From positions 51,603-115,602 of the forward strand of contig NZ_RAUX01000029.1 of the NCBI RefSeq assembly GCF_013464485.1: a DNA stretch of 64,000 bases. Direction: 5' to 3'. Shown here one piece after another: positions 44,655 through 52,537 of the stretch. The position numbers and the translations under genes are program-made. The DNA is from Stenotrophomonas maltophilia. GTDB lineage: Bacteria; Pseudomonadota; Gammaproteobacteria; Xanthomonadales; Xanthomonadaceae. Numbering within the stretch: the first letter of the stretch is position 1; each line of letters begins with the position of its first letter. Under the pieces are notes generated by a model that was given only the letters and a program-made list of their open reading frames with translations, made no database searches and was not told where the DNA came from.

Positions 44655-46086
44655 CTGCGTGTGCCTCCTGCACGACGTTTTCCCATTCCTTCACCTGGCC
44701 GGGGCCCCATCCCAGCTGCTCCAGCGCTTCGGCAACATCGTCGGAATCTCCCGACGTTCCCCCGCAGTCGCAACCGATGTGGTCCTCCTCATCGATCGAT
44801 GCCTGCGCTGGCGCAGGAGGCGGCGGTACGTCCTGTGCATCCTTCGCCTTCTCGCCGACCACGAACTCGTTGCCCTCGGTCCAGAAGCCGGGACGCGCGC
44901 GTTTGCGATCCTCCTGGTATCCGGTGAAGTCCATCAGGTGCATGTACAGGCTGTAGAACGAAAGCTCGCTTCCAGGCTCCGGCGCTGCGGCAGGTTTGGA
45001 ATCCTTTGAATCCTTCGCTGTCTTCGTGGCTGGCGCCGGTGCCACCGCCTTGGACGGACCTGTCGCAGTGGAAGCGGTCGCTGCCTGCGGCGTCGTCGGC
45101 GTGCTGGCTCCCTCCTTCGATGCTTTCTTGTCCTGCTCTTCCTTCTCGGCCTTCGCGGCCGCCTCGAACTTCGCCTGCGCGTCGGCCGGCAGCTTCAGTG
45201 TATGCCGCACCAGTACGAATCCCTTCGAATACAGCGCTTTGCGCTGGACCTGCGGGAACGTGATTTCCGGATAGCGCTCATCGATCCGATACGCCACCAC
45301 CTCGCCGTCCTTGATGCAACGCACGCCCTGGGTCTGGTCCAGAACGGTGCCACTGCCTGCGTCGAAATGAACGCCGCCGTGCCACAGGCCACTGGCTCCC
45401 ACCGGGAAGAAGCCATCGTCGACACGCGCCAGCGCCCCGTCTTCCAGTGCCGGGAGGCCCAGGTACATTGCGCCATCAAACGCATCGCTCTTGCCCTGGC
45501 GCGGGAAGGGATACATCCAGGTCGTCTGCGCCTCCACCGGCGCGCAGCAGCCCAGTTCGTACCCTCCGAATTTCTTCATGTACTTCGAAACGCTCGACCC
45601 GTAGGCATCGGTACCGTCCTCGGCACCGCCCGTACGCAGGAACGCAAGGACTGCTGGCCGCACCCACTGCCCTGTCTTCTTGTCCGGTTTGCCAGGGCCG
45701 TATCCCTTCAGGTGGGCGGCTGCGATGATGCCGGACTCGGTCACCACGAACCCCTTCATGGTCTGGCCGATGAACTTGGTCGTGCCGAAGTAGCGCCCCT
45801 GCCTGCAGAGCTCGCGCATCCACTCTTCACCGGCCTTGTCCTGCATCGCCTCATTGGCCAGGAACACCTCACGGCTGGTGGCGCCATTCTTGCCGGTCCA
45901 CTGGCCCTTCCATTCCTGCTTTCTCTTGATCTCGGCCGTGGTCTTGTAATAGCCGAGCTGCATCAGCGCCTGCTCACCGAACTGGTACTTGCCGATGTAG
46001 TTGAAGCTGTTGATGATGCCGATGTCGCCGCTCGACTCCTCGAAGCCGACAGCATCAAGGAATGCCTTCAGGTTCCGAGCGCTCAT
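44647..46086 (-). CDS. T6SS effector: lysozyme-like N-terminus and M23-like C-terminal domain
   Basis: This 479-residue protein has a lysozyme/transglycosylase-like opening (AVGFEESSGDIGIINSFNYIGKYQFGEQAL, catalytic Glu likely in the EESSG string). A later segment, WHGGVHFDAGSG...CIKDGEVVAYRID, resembles the first half of an M23/LytM peptidase. A charged Ala/Lys/Thr linker (about 315-375) leads to FYSLYMHLMDF, which looks like the Y-x-H-L half of the same domain. No signal peptide. It is coupled to an Ivy-like inhibitor gene upstream, supporting muramidase activity. Confidence 0.75.
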   Translation of the reverse strand: MSARNLKAFLDAVGFEESSGDIGIINSFNYIGKYQFGEQALMQLGYYKTTAEIKRKQEWKGQWTGKNGATSREVFLANEAMQDKAGEEWMRELCRQGRYFGTTKFIGQTMKGFVVTESGIIAAAHLKGYGPGKPDKKTGQWVRPAVLAFLRTGGAEDGTDAYGSSVSKYMKKFGGYELGCCAPVEAQTTWMYPFPRQGKSDAFDGAMYLGLPALEDGALARVDDGFFPVGASGLWHGGVHFDAGSGTVLDQTQGVRCIKDGEVVAYRIDERYPEITFPQVQRKALYSKGFVLVRHTLKLPADAQAKFEAAAKAEKEEQDKKASKEGASTPTTPQAATASTATGPSKAVAPAPATKTAKDSKDSKPAAAPEPGSELSFYSLYMHLMDFTGYQEDRKRARPGFWTEGNEFVVGEKAKDAQDVPPPPAPAQASIDEEDHIGCDCGGTSGDSDDVAEALEQLGWGPGQVKEWENVVQEAHADE

Positions 46087-46658
46087 TGATTGTCTCCGCA
46101 GTCACCCAGCTGCCTCACCATCTCAAGGCGCGCCGGTTTGCGTGCGTCGATCACCGCACGTTGCGCATCCGTGGGATGCCCCAGCCAGCGCACCTCACAG
46201 TTCAACGTCAACCGGCCCACCATGCGCCGACCGCTGGGGTCGTACAGGGCCGCCAGCTGCGTTGAGCCGCAGGCGTGTGCCTGGCAGGCCGAATACAGCC
46301 ACCAGGTCTGTCCCTCGATCGAAAGCGGCTTGCCGGCTGCACTGGGACCTGTCAGCAAGCGCTCCTTCAGTCCTGGTGCCGCATCGACGGAGACCTCGGC
46401 CAGAAGGGTATCGAAGGCCCGGGCCACCGTTGCATCGCTGCGCCCGCAGCCATCGGGCGCCGGCGTCTTCTTCCCCACGAGCGCGAACAGGTAGGTCGCC
46501 AACGGCTGCTCCGCGCAGGTCGGTTGCGGAAGTTCAACGGCGGCATCGTTTGAGCGCGCGCCGGTTGCCGCACCGTCCAGCGGCGCAGCAACAGCGCCCC
46601 CCCACGACAATGCCGCCACCAGTGGCAGCAGACGTATCGTCTTCTTCATGTTCTTCAT
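46083..46658 (-). CDS. Ivy-like lysozyme inhibitor, putative immunity protein
   Basis: This 191-residue protein has a signal peptide (LLPLVAALSWGGAVAA) and WWLYSACQAHACGSTQLAALYDPSGRRMVGRL, which closely follows the CKPHDCP loop region of Ivy (inhibitor of vertebrate lysozyme). Ivy binds the lysozyme active site with such a Cys-flanked loop. Its ATG overlaps the vgrG-2 stop (ATGA) and its stop overlaps the lysozyme-like effector gene, so the three form one coupled unit. Protection of the producer's own periplasm is the inferred role. Confidence 0.7.
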   Translation of the reverse strand: MKNMKKTIRLLPLVAALSWGGAVAAPLDGAATGARSNDAAVELPQPTCAEQPLATYLFALVGKKTPAPDGCGRSDATVARAFDTLLAEVSVDAAPGLKERLLTGPSAAGKPLSIEGQTWWLYSACQAHACGSTQLAALYDPSGRRMVGRLTLNCEVRWLGHPTDAQRAVIDARKPARLEMVRQLGDCGDNQ

Positions 46659-49417
46659 CCCGAGAATCCGATGATCCGCTTCTGCTTCATGTCGCCCAGC
46701 ACCCAGGACGGCAGTTCGCTCTTATGGTCGCTGGGACCAAGGAAGGATTTTCGCTGCGCATGAACAGCGATTGATCCGGGTGCGTTGACCACGATCTGGC
46801 CATCGGCAACGGTGATGCTGGCACCACCTGACGTGGCGATGTGCAGCGTCTTGCCTGCGGCAAGCTCGATATGCGCCTGGGCACTGGCACCACGCAGGCC
46901 TGATCGCGACTGCATCCGGATGGAATCGCTCTGGGCCTGGACGTCCAACGCGCCGATGCCACTTACAACGGACAACGCAGAAGCAGGCCCGGAACCCTGC
47001 TTGGCCGCGCTTGCCAGCAGGCCCAGGGATTGGCTTGCATGCAGGCGCGCCTGTCCCATGACCGTGGCATCGGAGTGCGACCCACTGGCCAGAAGCAAGG
47101 CCTCGCCACTGCCCCACATCATCCCCTGCCCTGCAACCTGCACCACGCCGTCCGGCGCTGACACGCCAAGCAGTGGGGCACCGCTGTGGGGAATGCGATC
47201 CTCGCCAGCCTCGGTAGCGTGCTGCGGCGCTTCAGCGACGCCGGCCTGGTACTGGGTTCCGGCAACCACCGTGCGCGCCGCCGCCGACATCGCCGCCAGA
47301 GGGGCCTGCTTCTGCACGATCCGCGAACGCATCACCCCTCGGGCCCCCTCCTGCATCGCCAGCGGACTGGTCACATGCGTGCGCGCAGCCTGGGTGAACC
47401 GCTCGCCCAACGTCTGCAGCTGGGCCAGCAGCGCGGAGGGCTGCACCGCCTCGCCCGCGGGTGCGGACGATCGATGGCCATAGGCGGTGAACCACACGCC
47501 CGCCGTCGCGCGCACCGCACCCCAGGCATCGCTGCGCAGCTCGAAGCCGGTGCCACGCACGCTGCCCACGTAGTTGTCGGCCTGGTGCCGCAGATGGCCC
47601 AGCGTCAGCTGCGATGCCTGCTGGCTGCTGGCCAGCTGTGCACGCAGCTGCTGGTTCGAATCGTCGAACAGAAGATGGTTGCTGCCTTCACCGCTGTCCC
47701 ACTCGCGTGAGCGGATACCCCATAGCGCACCGCCCTGGCGATGCGCCTGGTCGCCGGCACCGGCCGCATGCCAGGCCGGTGCCTGGCCGCCACTCAGATT
47801 GGCTTGTGCGCTGTGCCGCGCATCGCCGGCCTGGCCATAGGCCGATCCATCGCCCTCACCACCGGCACCGGCAGGCGTCGGTGCGACACCAGCCTCGCCC
47901 CGGCCGTTGTACAAGGTTCCCAGCACCAGCGGCCGATCGATATCGCCATCCAGGAAGCCGACCAGCACTTCCTGGCCGATGCGTGGCAGGAACTGGCTGC
48001 CGACACCGGGTCCGGCATAGCGCTGTGCCACACGAAGCCAGGCGCTGTCGTTGGCACCGTCGCCCTGCCCCTGCTGGAAATGGAAACGCACGCGCACGCG
48101 GCCGTGGCTGTCGGCATGCAGATCCTTGCCGCTGCCGCCGTGGCCGGCCACCACCACGGCGGTCTGGTAGCCGGGCACGGTCGGGCGCGGATTCAACCGC
48201 GCGCCGGTGCCGTCCAGCAGCAACGGCCGCCACGGTGTGGCGCGCTCGACCGCTTCGAAGCGATTGCCGTAACCGACCGCTTCGGCCTGCTGCCACAGCG
48301 CGGCGTCTTCTCCATCGGCGGGCGCTACGCCCAGTGCATCATCAAGGCTGCGCCGCAGGTCGGTAGGCAGGTTGTTGATGCCGGCGTGGTCGATGGCGAC
48401 CAGCAGCAGTTCCGGTGGCGTCGCGCCCGGGGCCTGCTGCAGGCGCAGCCAGTTACCCGAGTGCAGGCCGCGTACGGTACCGTGCCCCTGCCAGCATCGG
48501 CTGTGTGCTTCGCGCGCCTGCGCCAGCAACCGTGCCTGACGCGAAGCGGCGGCACCATCGCTGAAGGCATACGCGCCCACCGCATCGAAATCCTCGCGCG
48601 GCGACTCACCACCACCGCCGTCCATCGGCGACTGACCGGCCAGCGCACGGACCTGGCGGTAATCATCACTCTGCAGGCTGACCGAGGTACTGGCCAAGCG
48701 TCGGCTCAGGCCGATGGCCTGCACGCTATCGCTGGTTTCGCTGGCATCACTGCGATGGAAACGCACGCCAATTCCCGTGCTGGTCGCATCTTCCGGCAGC
48801 GCAACGCTGTCAGCGAAGATCTCCATGCCGTTGCCACAGGGCGCTTCCTCGTCGGCGTACAGCCGCCACCCCAGGCCTTCTTCGGCCAGCAGCCGCTGCA
48901 GAAAAACCAGATCGCTTTCGCGGTACTGCACGCAGTAGCTGCGTACACGCGGGCCAAGGAAATCGTCGACGCCTTCGGCCCAGCGCCAGCGTGCAATTTC
49001 GCCATGACCGGCAAGGACGGTGTCGATGATCGCGCGAACGCCCTGCTCCTGGAAAACGCGACTGTGGCGTGCATGCCGCAGCCACCAGGTCCACGACACC
49101 AGGCGCAGCCGGTAACGCACCAGGCCGCCATCACCCCCCATCCGGGCCGCGTCGGCAACCAGGCCGCTGCGCTGCCACGGATTGCCGTCGGCCAGTTGCG
49201 TGACCAACGTGGCGCGCGTGGCGGGCAGCGAATCCAATGCGATACCTGCATCGGTGGCAAGCACCTCAACCTCGGTCCACGCATCCTCGCCCAGCGCGTC
49301 ACGCCCGCGCCATCGCTCCACGGTGCATGCCGTGAATGCCTCGGATTGCAAACGATACAAACGCTGCGCGTCGCCAAGACCGGCGGCTCGCGTCATCAGG
49401 TAATTCAGCTGATCCAT
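46655..49417 (-). CDS. vgrG: VgrG spike protein (vgrG-2) with DUF2345 domain
   Basis: This 920-residue VgrG has the same domain order as vgrG-1: gp27-like segment (RWRWAEGVDDFLGPRVRSYCVQYRESDLVFLQRLLAEEG), OB-fold, GSQFLPRIGQEVLVGFLDGDIDRPLVLGTLYNGRG and DUF2345. The terminal part differs (SFLGPSDHKSELPSWVLGDMKQKRIIGF). Its operon carries the wall-active effectors. A hairpin precedes its start codon. Identity to vgrG-1 is high in the OB-fold and DUF2345 blocks. Confidence 0.95.
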   Translation of the reverse strand: MDQLNYLMTRAAGLGDAQRLYRLQSEAFTACTVERWRGRDALGEDAWTEVEVLATDAGIALDSLPATRATLVTQLADGNPWQRSGLVADAARMGGDGGLVRYRLRLVSWTWWLRHARHSRVFQEQGVRAIIDTVLAGHGEIARWRWAEGVDDFLGPRVRSYCVQYRESDLVFLQRLLAEEGLGWRLYADEEAPCGNGMEIFADSVALPEDATSTGIGVRFHRSDASETSDSVQAIGLSRRLASTSVSLQSDDYRQVRALAGQSPMDGGGGESPREDFDAVGAYAFSDGAAASRQARLLAQAREAHSRCWQGHGTVRGLHSGNWLRLQQAPGATPPELLLVAIDHAGINNLPTDLRRSLDDALGVAPADGEDAALWQQAEAVGYGNRFEAVERATPWRPLLLDGTGARLNPRPTVPGYQTAVVVAGHGGSGKDLHADSHGRVRVRFHFQQGQGDGANDSAWLRVAQRYAGPGVGSQFLPRIGQEVLVGFLDGDIDRPLVLGTLYNGRGEAGVAPTPAGAGGEGDGSAYGQAGDARHSAQANLSGGQAPAWHAAGAGDQAHRQGGALWGIRSREWDSGEGSNHLLFDDSNQQLRAQLASSQQASQLTLGHLRHQADNYVGSVRGTGFELRSDAWGAVRATAGVWFTAYGHRSSAPAGEAVQPSALLAQLQTLGERFTQAARTHVTSPLAMQEGARGVMRSRIVQKQAPLAAMSAAARTVVAGTQYQAGVAEAPQHATEAGEDRIPHSGAPLLGVSAPDGVVQVAGQGMMWGSGEALLLASGSHSDATVMGQARLHASQSLGLLASAAKQGSGPASALSVVSGIGALDVQAQSDSIRMQSRSGLRGASAQAHIELAAGKTLHIATSGGASITVADGQIVVNAPGSIAVHAQRKSFLGPSDHKSELPSWVLGDMKQKRIIGFSG

Positions 49418-49434
49418 GCCAATTCCAGAGTGAA

Positions 49435-49462
49435 GACGCCAGATCCTTGGATATCTGGCGTC
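49435..49462 (-). promoter_or_regulatory. Perfect hairpin in the vgrG-2 leader
   Basis: gacgccagat and atctggcgtc form a 10-base-pair stem with an eight-base loop. It ends 17 bases before the vgrG-2 ATG, so in mRNA it would sit right at the ribosome-binding region. It could slow translation, stabilise the mRNA, or be a protein-binding palindrome. Confidence 0.45.
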
Positions 49463-49595
49463 GGTTTCCAGCCGCCAAATCTACCAGATCGTAGTGTTCG
49501 TCAAAATCACGGCGCAGAGCCCCGCATCGAACTGCGCTTTCCGTCACATAACCGACGGCGCAGCGCATTCAGGCATAGTGACGTTCGCGGATGCC

Positions 49596-49625
49596 TTAAC
49601 GGGCTTCACATTCAACGGCTAGAAT
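49596..49625 (+). promoter_or_regulatory. Putative promoter of tssA
   Basis: TTAACG (49596-49601) and TAGAAT (49620-49625) are 18 bases apart and end 27 bases before the tssA ATG. This fits a sigma70-type promoter with a short leader. No sigma54 box (TGGCAC-N5-TTGC) was found in the spacer. Confidence 0.4.
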
Positions 49626-49652
49626 CATCCGCAGTCCCCAACGAGACCTGCC

Positions 49653-50714
49653 ATGCTGGATCAGGAAGCCCTGCTGGCCCCGATTTCGGACCACGCCCCG
49701 ACCGGTGAAGACCTGTCGTTTTCGGCGGAGTTCGATCGGATCATCGAAAACCGTCGCGCCGACGACCCGACCCTGGACCAGGGTGCGTGGCAGACAGACA
49801 TCAAATACGCCGACTGGAGCAGCGTACTGCGCGAGTCCAACGACCTGCTGCAGACCCGTACCAAGGATCTGCGCCTGGCCGGCTGGCTCAGCGAGGCGGC
49901 CACCCAGCTGGATGGGTTCCAGGGCCTGGCCACCGGCTATCGGGTCACTGCTGGGCTGTGTGACCGGTTCTGGGACAACGTGCACCCGCAAGCGCCGGAT
50001 GGCGACTTCGAGGAGCGCATCGGCAACCTGAGCTGGTTGCTGACCAATTCGCTGCAATGGCTGCGTTCGGTCCCGATCATCGCCGCGCCCCAGGGCCGCT
50101 TCAGCCTGGCGGACTTCGAGCACGCCCACGCCCGCGCCAACAGTGGCGAGGACGATGACGGCCGCCCCAGCCTGGACATCCTCAATGCCGCGCGGCGCGA
50201 TACGCAGCATGGGTTCTATCGCCAGCTGGCCGATGACCTGCCCGACTGCAGCCAGGCACTGGCCGAGCTGCAGGCTGCGGTCGACAACCGCCTCGGTCTG
50301 GATGGCCCCAGCTTCAGCGCGGTGCGTGAACAGCTGGAACACCTGCAGCGCACGGTGCTGCGATTTGCACGGGATGCCGGCGTCCTGCTGGATGGCCAGA
50401 CCGAGGACGTGGAGGCCGACTTCGACGAACCGGCATTCACTTCCGACCCTGCGGGCTTCGATGCTTCACCCGCCCCCGTGCCCACGCGCGGCCCGGCCGG
50501 TGCGCCCGGCTCGCGCAAGGAGGCGCTGCAGCAACTGCGCCAGGTCGCCGAGTTCTTCCGCCGTACCGAGCCGCACAGCCCGGTGGCCTATCTGGCCGAA
50601 AAGGCTGCGCGCTGGGGCGAGATGCCGCTGCATGTCTGGCTCAAGCGGGTCATCAAGGACCACGGCACGCTGGAGCAGATGGAAGAGATGCTGGACGTCA
50701 ACCCGGAAGACTGA
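49653..50714 (+). CDS. tssA: TssA-type T6SS cap/assembly protein
   Basis: This 353-residue protein carries the ImpA N-terminal domain: LLAPISDHAPTGEDLSFSAEFDRI..., TRTKDLRLAGWLSEAATQLDGFQGLATGYR, and NVHPQAPDGDFEERIGNLSWLL. The C-terminal part ends RTEPHSPVAYLAEKAARWGEMPLHVWLKRVI. TssA primes and caps the growing sheath. It faces away from vgrG-2 and converges on the OmpA-like gene. It is the only T6SS core gene on the + strand here. Confidence 0.93.
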   Translation: MLDQEALLAPISDHAPTGEDLSFSAEFDRIIENRRADDPTLDQGAWQTDIKYADWSSVLRESNDLLQTRTKDLRLAGWLSEAATQLDGFQGLATGYRVTAGLCDRFWDNVHPQAPDGDFEERIGNLSWLLTNSLQWLRSVPIIAAPQGRFSLADFEHAHARANSGEDDDGRPSLDILNAARRDTQHGFYRQLADDLPDCSQALAELQAAVDNRLGLDGPSFSAVREQLEHLQRTVLRFARDAGVLLDGQTEDVEADFDEPAFTSDPAGFDASPAPVPTRGPAGAPGSRKEALQQLRQVAEFFRRTEPHSPVAYLAEKAARWGEMPLHVWLKRVIKDHGTLEQMEEMLDVNPED

Positions 50715-50733
50715 GCGCTTCCGGGCCATCGAG

Positions 50734-50760
50734 CGGAGAGCGGGCCTGGCCCGCTCTCCG
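50734..50760. terminator. Bidirectional terminator between tssA and the OmpA-like gene
   Basis: A perfect 12-base-pair stem (cggagagcgggc/gcccgctctccg) with a three-base loop lies in the 51-base gap between convergent stops. There is no T-run on either side, so efficiency is uncertain. Confidence 0.55.
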
Positions 50761-50765
50761 CGCGG

Positions 50766-51551
50766 TTACTGGATCTTGAATTCGATGCGACGGTTGCGCG
50801 CGCGGCCATCGTTGCTGGTGTTGTCCGCCACCGGCTCATCAGGCCCCTTGCCCAGCACGTCCATATGGCTGCCCGGGATGCCCTTGGACATCATGTAGTT
50901 CTTCACCGCCAGCGCACGCGCGTGGCTCAGGGTCAGGTTGGATTCACGCTGGCCAACATTGTCGGTGTGGCCGATGATCAGGAATCGGCTGTCCGGCATC
51001 TGCGCCATCTTGGCCACCATCTCGTCGAGGATGCTCATGCCGAACGGCGTGAGGCGGGCGCTGCCACTCTGGAACTCGATGATGCGGTTGGCCAGGGTCT
51101 GGTCCAGCACGTTCTGCTGCGATCCCACCTTCAGCGCGTTGGTGACCGTGTAGCTGGTGTTGCTGGCCAGGCTCAGGTCACTGGCGACCTGCTGGCGCAG
51201 GGCCTCGTTGCCGACCTCACCGCTGATCTTCACGGCCTGGCCGTTCACTTCCAGCTTGCCGGGCGACACCCGCTTCAGGCCAGGGTTGATCATGCCGGAT
51301 ACGTAATCGCCCCAGTTCGGCGGCGTGGCGATGGTCTCGACCTGGACGCGGTCGACAACGCGATCGGCCCCATAGACCGCGCGCAGGTTGTTGAGCAGCT
51401 TGGCCTTGGTTGCCTGGTCAGGCACCACGCCTTCGATCACCACCGGGCGCTCCGTGGTCGCCTGGGCTGCAGCCGGCGCGTTCTGCGCCGACAGTGGCGC
51501 GACGGCCAGCAGCAGCGGCAGCACGAGAGAAAGAGAATTGCACAGGCGCAT
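50766..51551 (-). CDS. OmpA-family exported protein of the T6SS operon
   Basis: This 261-residue protein has a signal peptide (LVLPLLLAVAPLSA), a BON-like central domain (about 35-125; GLKRVSPGKLEVNGQAVKISGEVGNEALRQQVASDL), and a C-terminal OmpA domain (IIEFQSGSARLTPFG, LIIGHTDNVGQRESNLTLSHARALAVKNYM). The latter binds peptidoglycan. In T6SS operons such proteins anchor the membrane complex to the wall (TagL-like role). It follows tagF by two bases. Confidence 0.85.
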   Translation of the reverse strand: MRLCNSLSLVLPLLLAVAPLSAQNAPAAAQATTERPVVIEGVVPDQATKAKLLNNLRAVYGADRVVDRVQVETIATPPNWGDYVSGMINPGLKRVSPGKLEVNGQAVKISGEVGNEALRQQVASDLSLASNTSYTVTNALKVGSQQNVLDQTLANRIIEFQSGSARLTPFGMSILDEMVAKMAQMPDSRFLIIGHTDNVGQRESNLTLSHARALAVKNYMMSKGIPGSHMDVLGKGPDEPVADNTSNDGRARNRRIEFKIQ

Positions 51552-51553
51552 CG

Positions 51554-52537
51554 TCAGGTTCCCAGGAAAGTCTCGCCGAACAGCTTGCGTGCGGTGGCCA
51601 GGGCCAGGTCGTCACGGTCGAGGAAGCTGCCGAAGCGGTTGAGGTTGTAGTCGCCGCGCAGGTAGTCGTCCACCCATTCCGAGTGCTGGATGCGGATCAG
51701 GAAGTCGCCGGCCTCGGCCGGATCCAGCACCGCGCGCAGCACCTGGCGGTCGGCGCCGTTGAAGCCGACGATCATGCTCGGCGCGGCATCATTGCGGATC
51801 AGCACGGCCAGTTCGAAATCACCGCGGGCGACGAAACTCGACAGCAGGTCGAGCCAGAATGCCGCCACCAGCGGGCGATAGGCGGGATCGCGGACCAGTG
51901 GGAACACCAGTGCCTTGTCGATGTTGACGTCACCGCCGCTGAGCACCGGCTGCAGCAGCAGGCCCAGGGCCGGCAGCACCTGGCGCAGCGCCAGGTCACC
52001 ATGGCCGGAATCGCGCAGGCGCTGCTCGAGGTCGGCGACCGTGGTGTTCTCCAGGAAATCCTGGAAGCTGCCGTTGTAGTCACCGGGATCGGTGCTGATG
52101 CTGAAACGCGCGTCGGCCAGCTGCGCCAGTGCCTGTGCGGCATCACTGTCCTGGTAGGCCTGGCGGGCGAGACGGGCCAGGCCCGACCACGCGTTGGACA
52201 TCGCCAGCGGGCTGCGCCCGATGAACGGCAGCGGTTCCGGTGCATCCAGGCGCAGCGCCGACAGCAGCGGGAAGCGTCGCTCGGACGCATCGCGGCTGGC
52301 CAGGAAGTGACCGCACAACACCATCTTGCTGCGCGAGCCAAGGAAGGCGTAGTGGATCTCCGGTGCTTCGTCGTAGCGCTGCTTCCAGTCCGGGCTCTGG
52401 CTCAGCAGCTCCAGGCTTTCGCCGGCCCAGCGATCCAGCCAGCCCAGCAACTGATGGTTGTCGGCCGCACGCACGAAATCGCCACGTGATGGCACCTTGC
52501 CGAAGTACGACACACCGGCGCTGACCACGCGGCTCAT
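51554..52537 (-). CDS. tagF: TagF-type T6SS-associated protein
   Basis: This 327-residue protein starts with MSRVVSAGVSYFGKVPSRGDFVRAADNHQLLGWLDRWAGESL, the TagF opening, and holds FLGSRSKMVLCGHFLASRDASERRFPLLSAL. TagF proteins are regulators that hold the T6SS in check in some species. The start at 52537 overlaps the TssM stop (ATGA); a longer frame to 52651 has no family match. The protein lacks a PppA phosphatase part, which is fused in some relatives. Confidence 0.87.
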   Translation of the reverse strand: MSRVVSAGVSYFGKVPSRGDFVRAADNHQLLGWLDRWAGESLELLSQSPDWKQRYDEAPEIHYAFLGSRSKMVLCGHFLASRDASERRFPLLSALRLDAPEPLPFIGRSPLAMSNAWSGLARLARQAYQDSDAAQALAQLADARFSISTDPGDYNGSFQDFLENTTVADLEQRLRDSGHGDLALRQVLPALGLLLQPVLSGGDVNIDKALVFPLVRDPAYRPLVAAFWLDLLSSFVARGDFELAVLIRNDAAPSMIVGFNGADRQVLRAVLDPAEAGDFLIRIQHSEWVDDYLRGDYNLNRFGSFLDRDDLALATARKLFGETFLGT

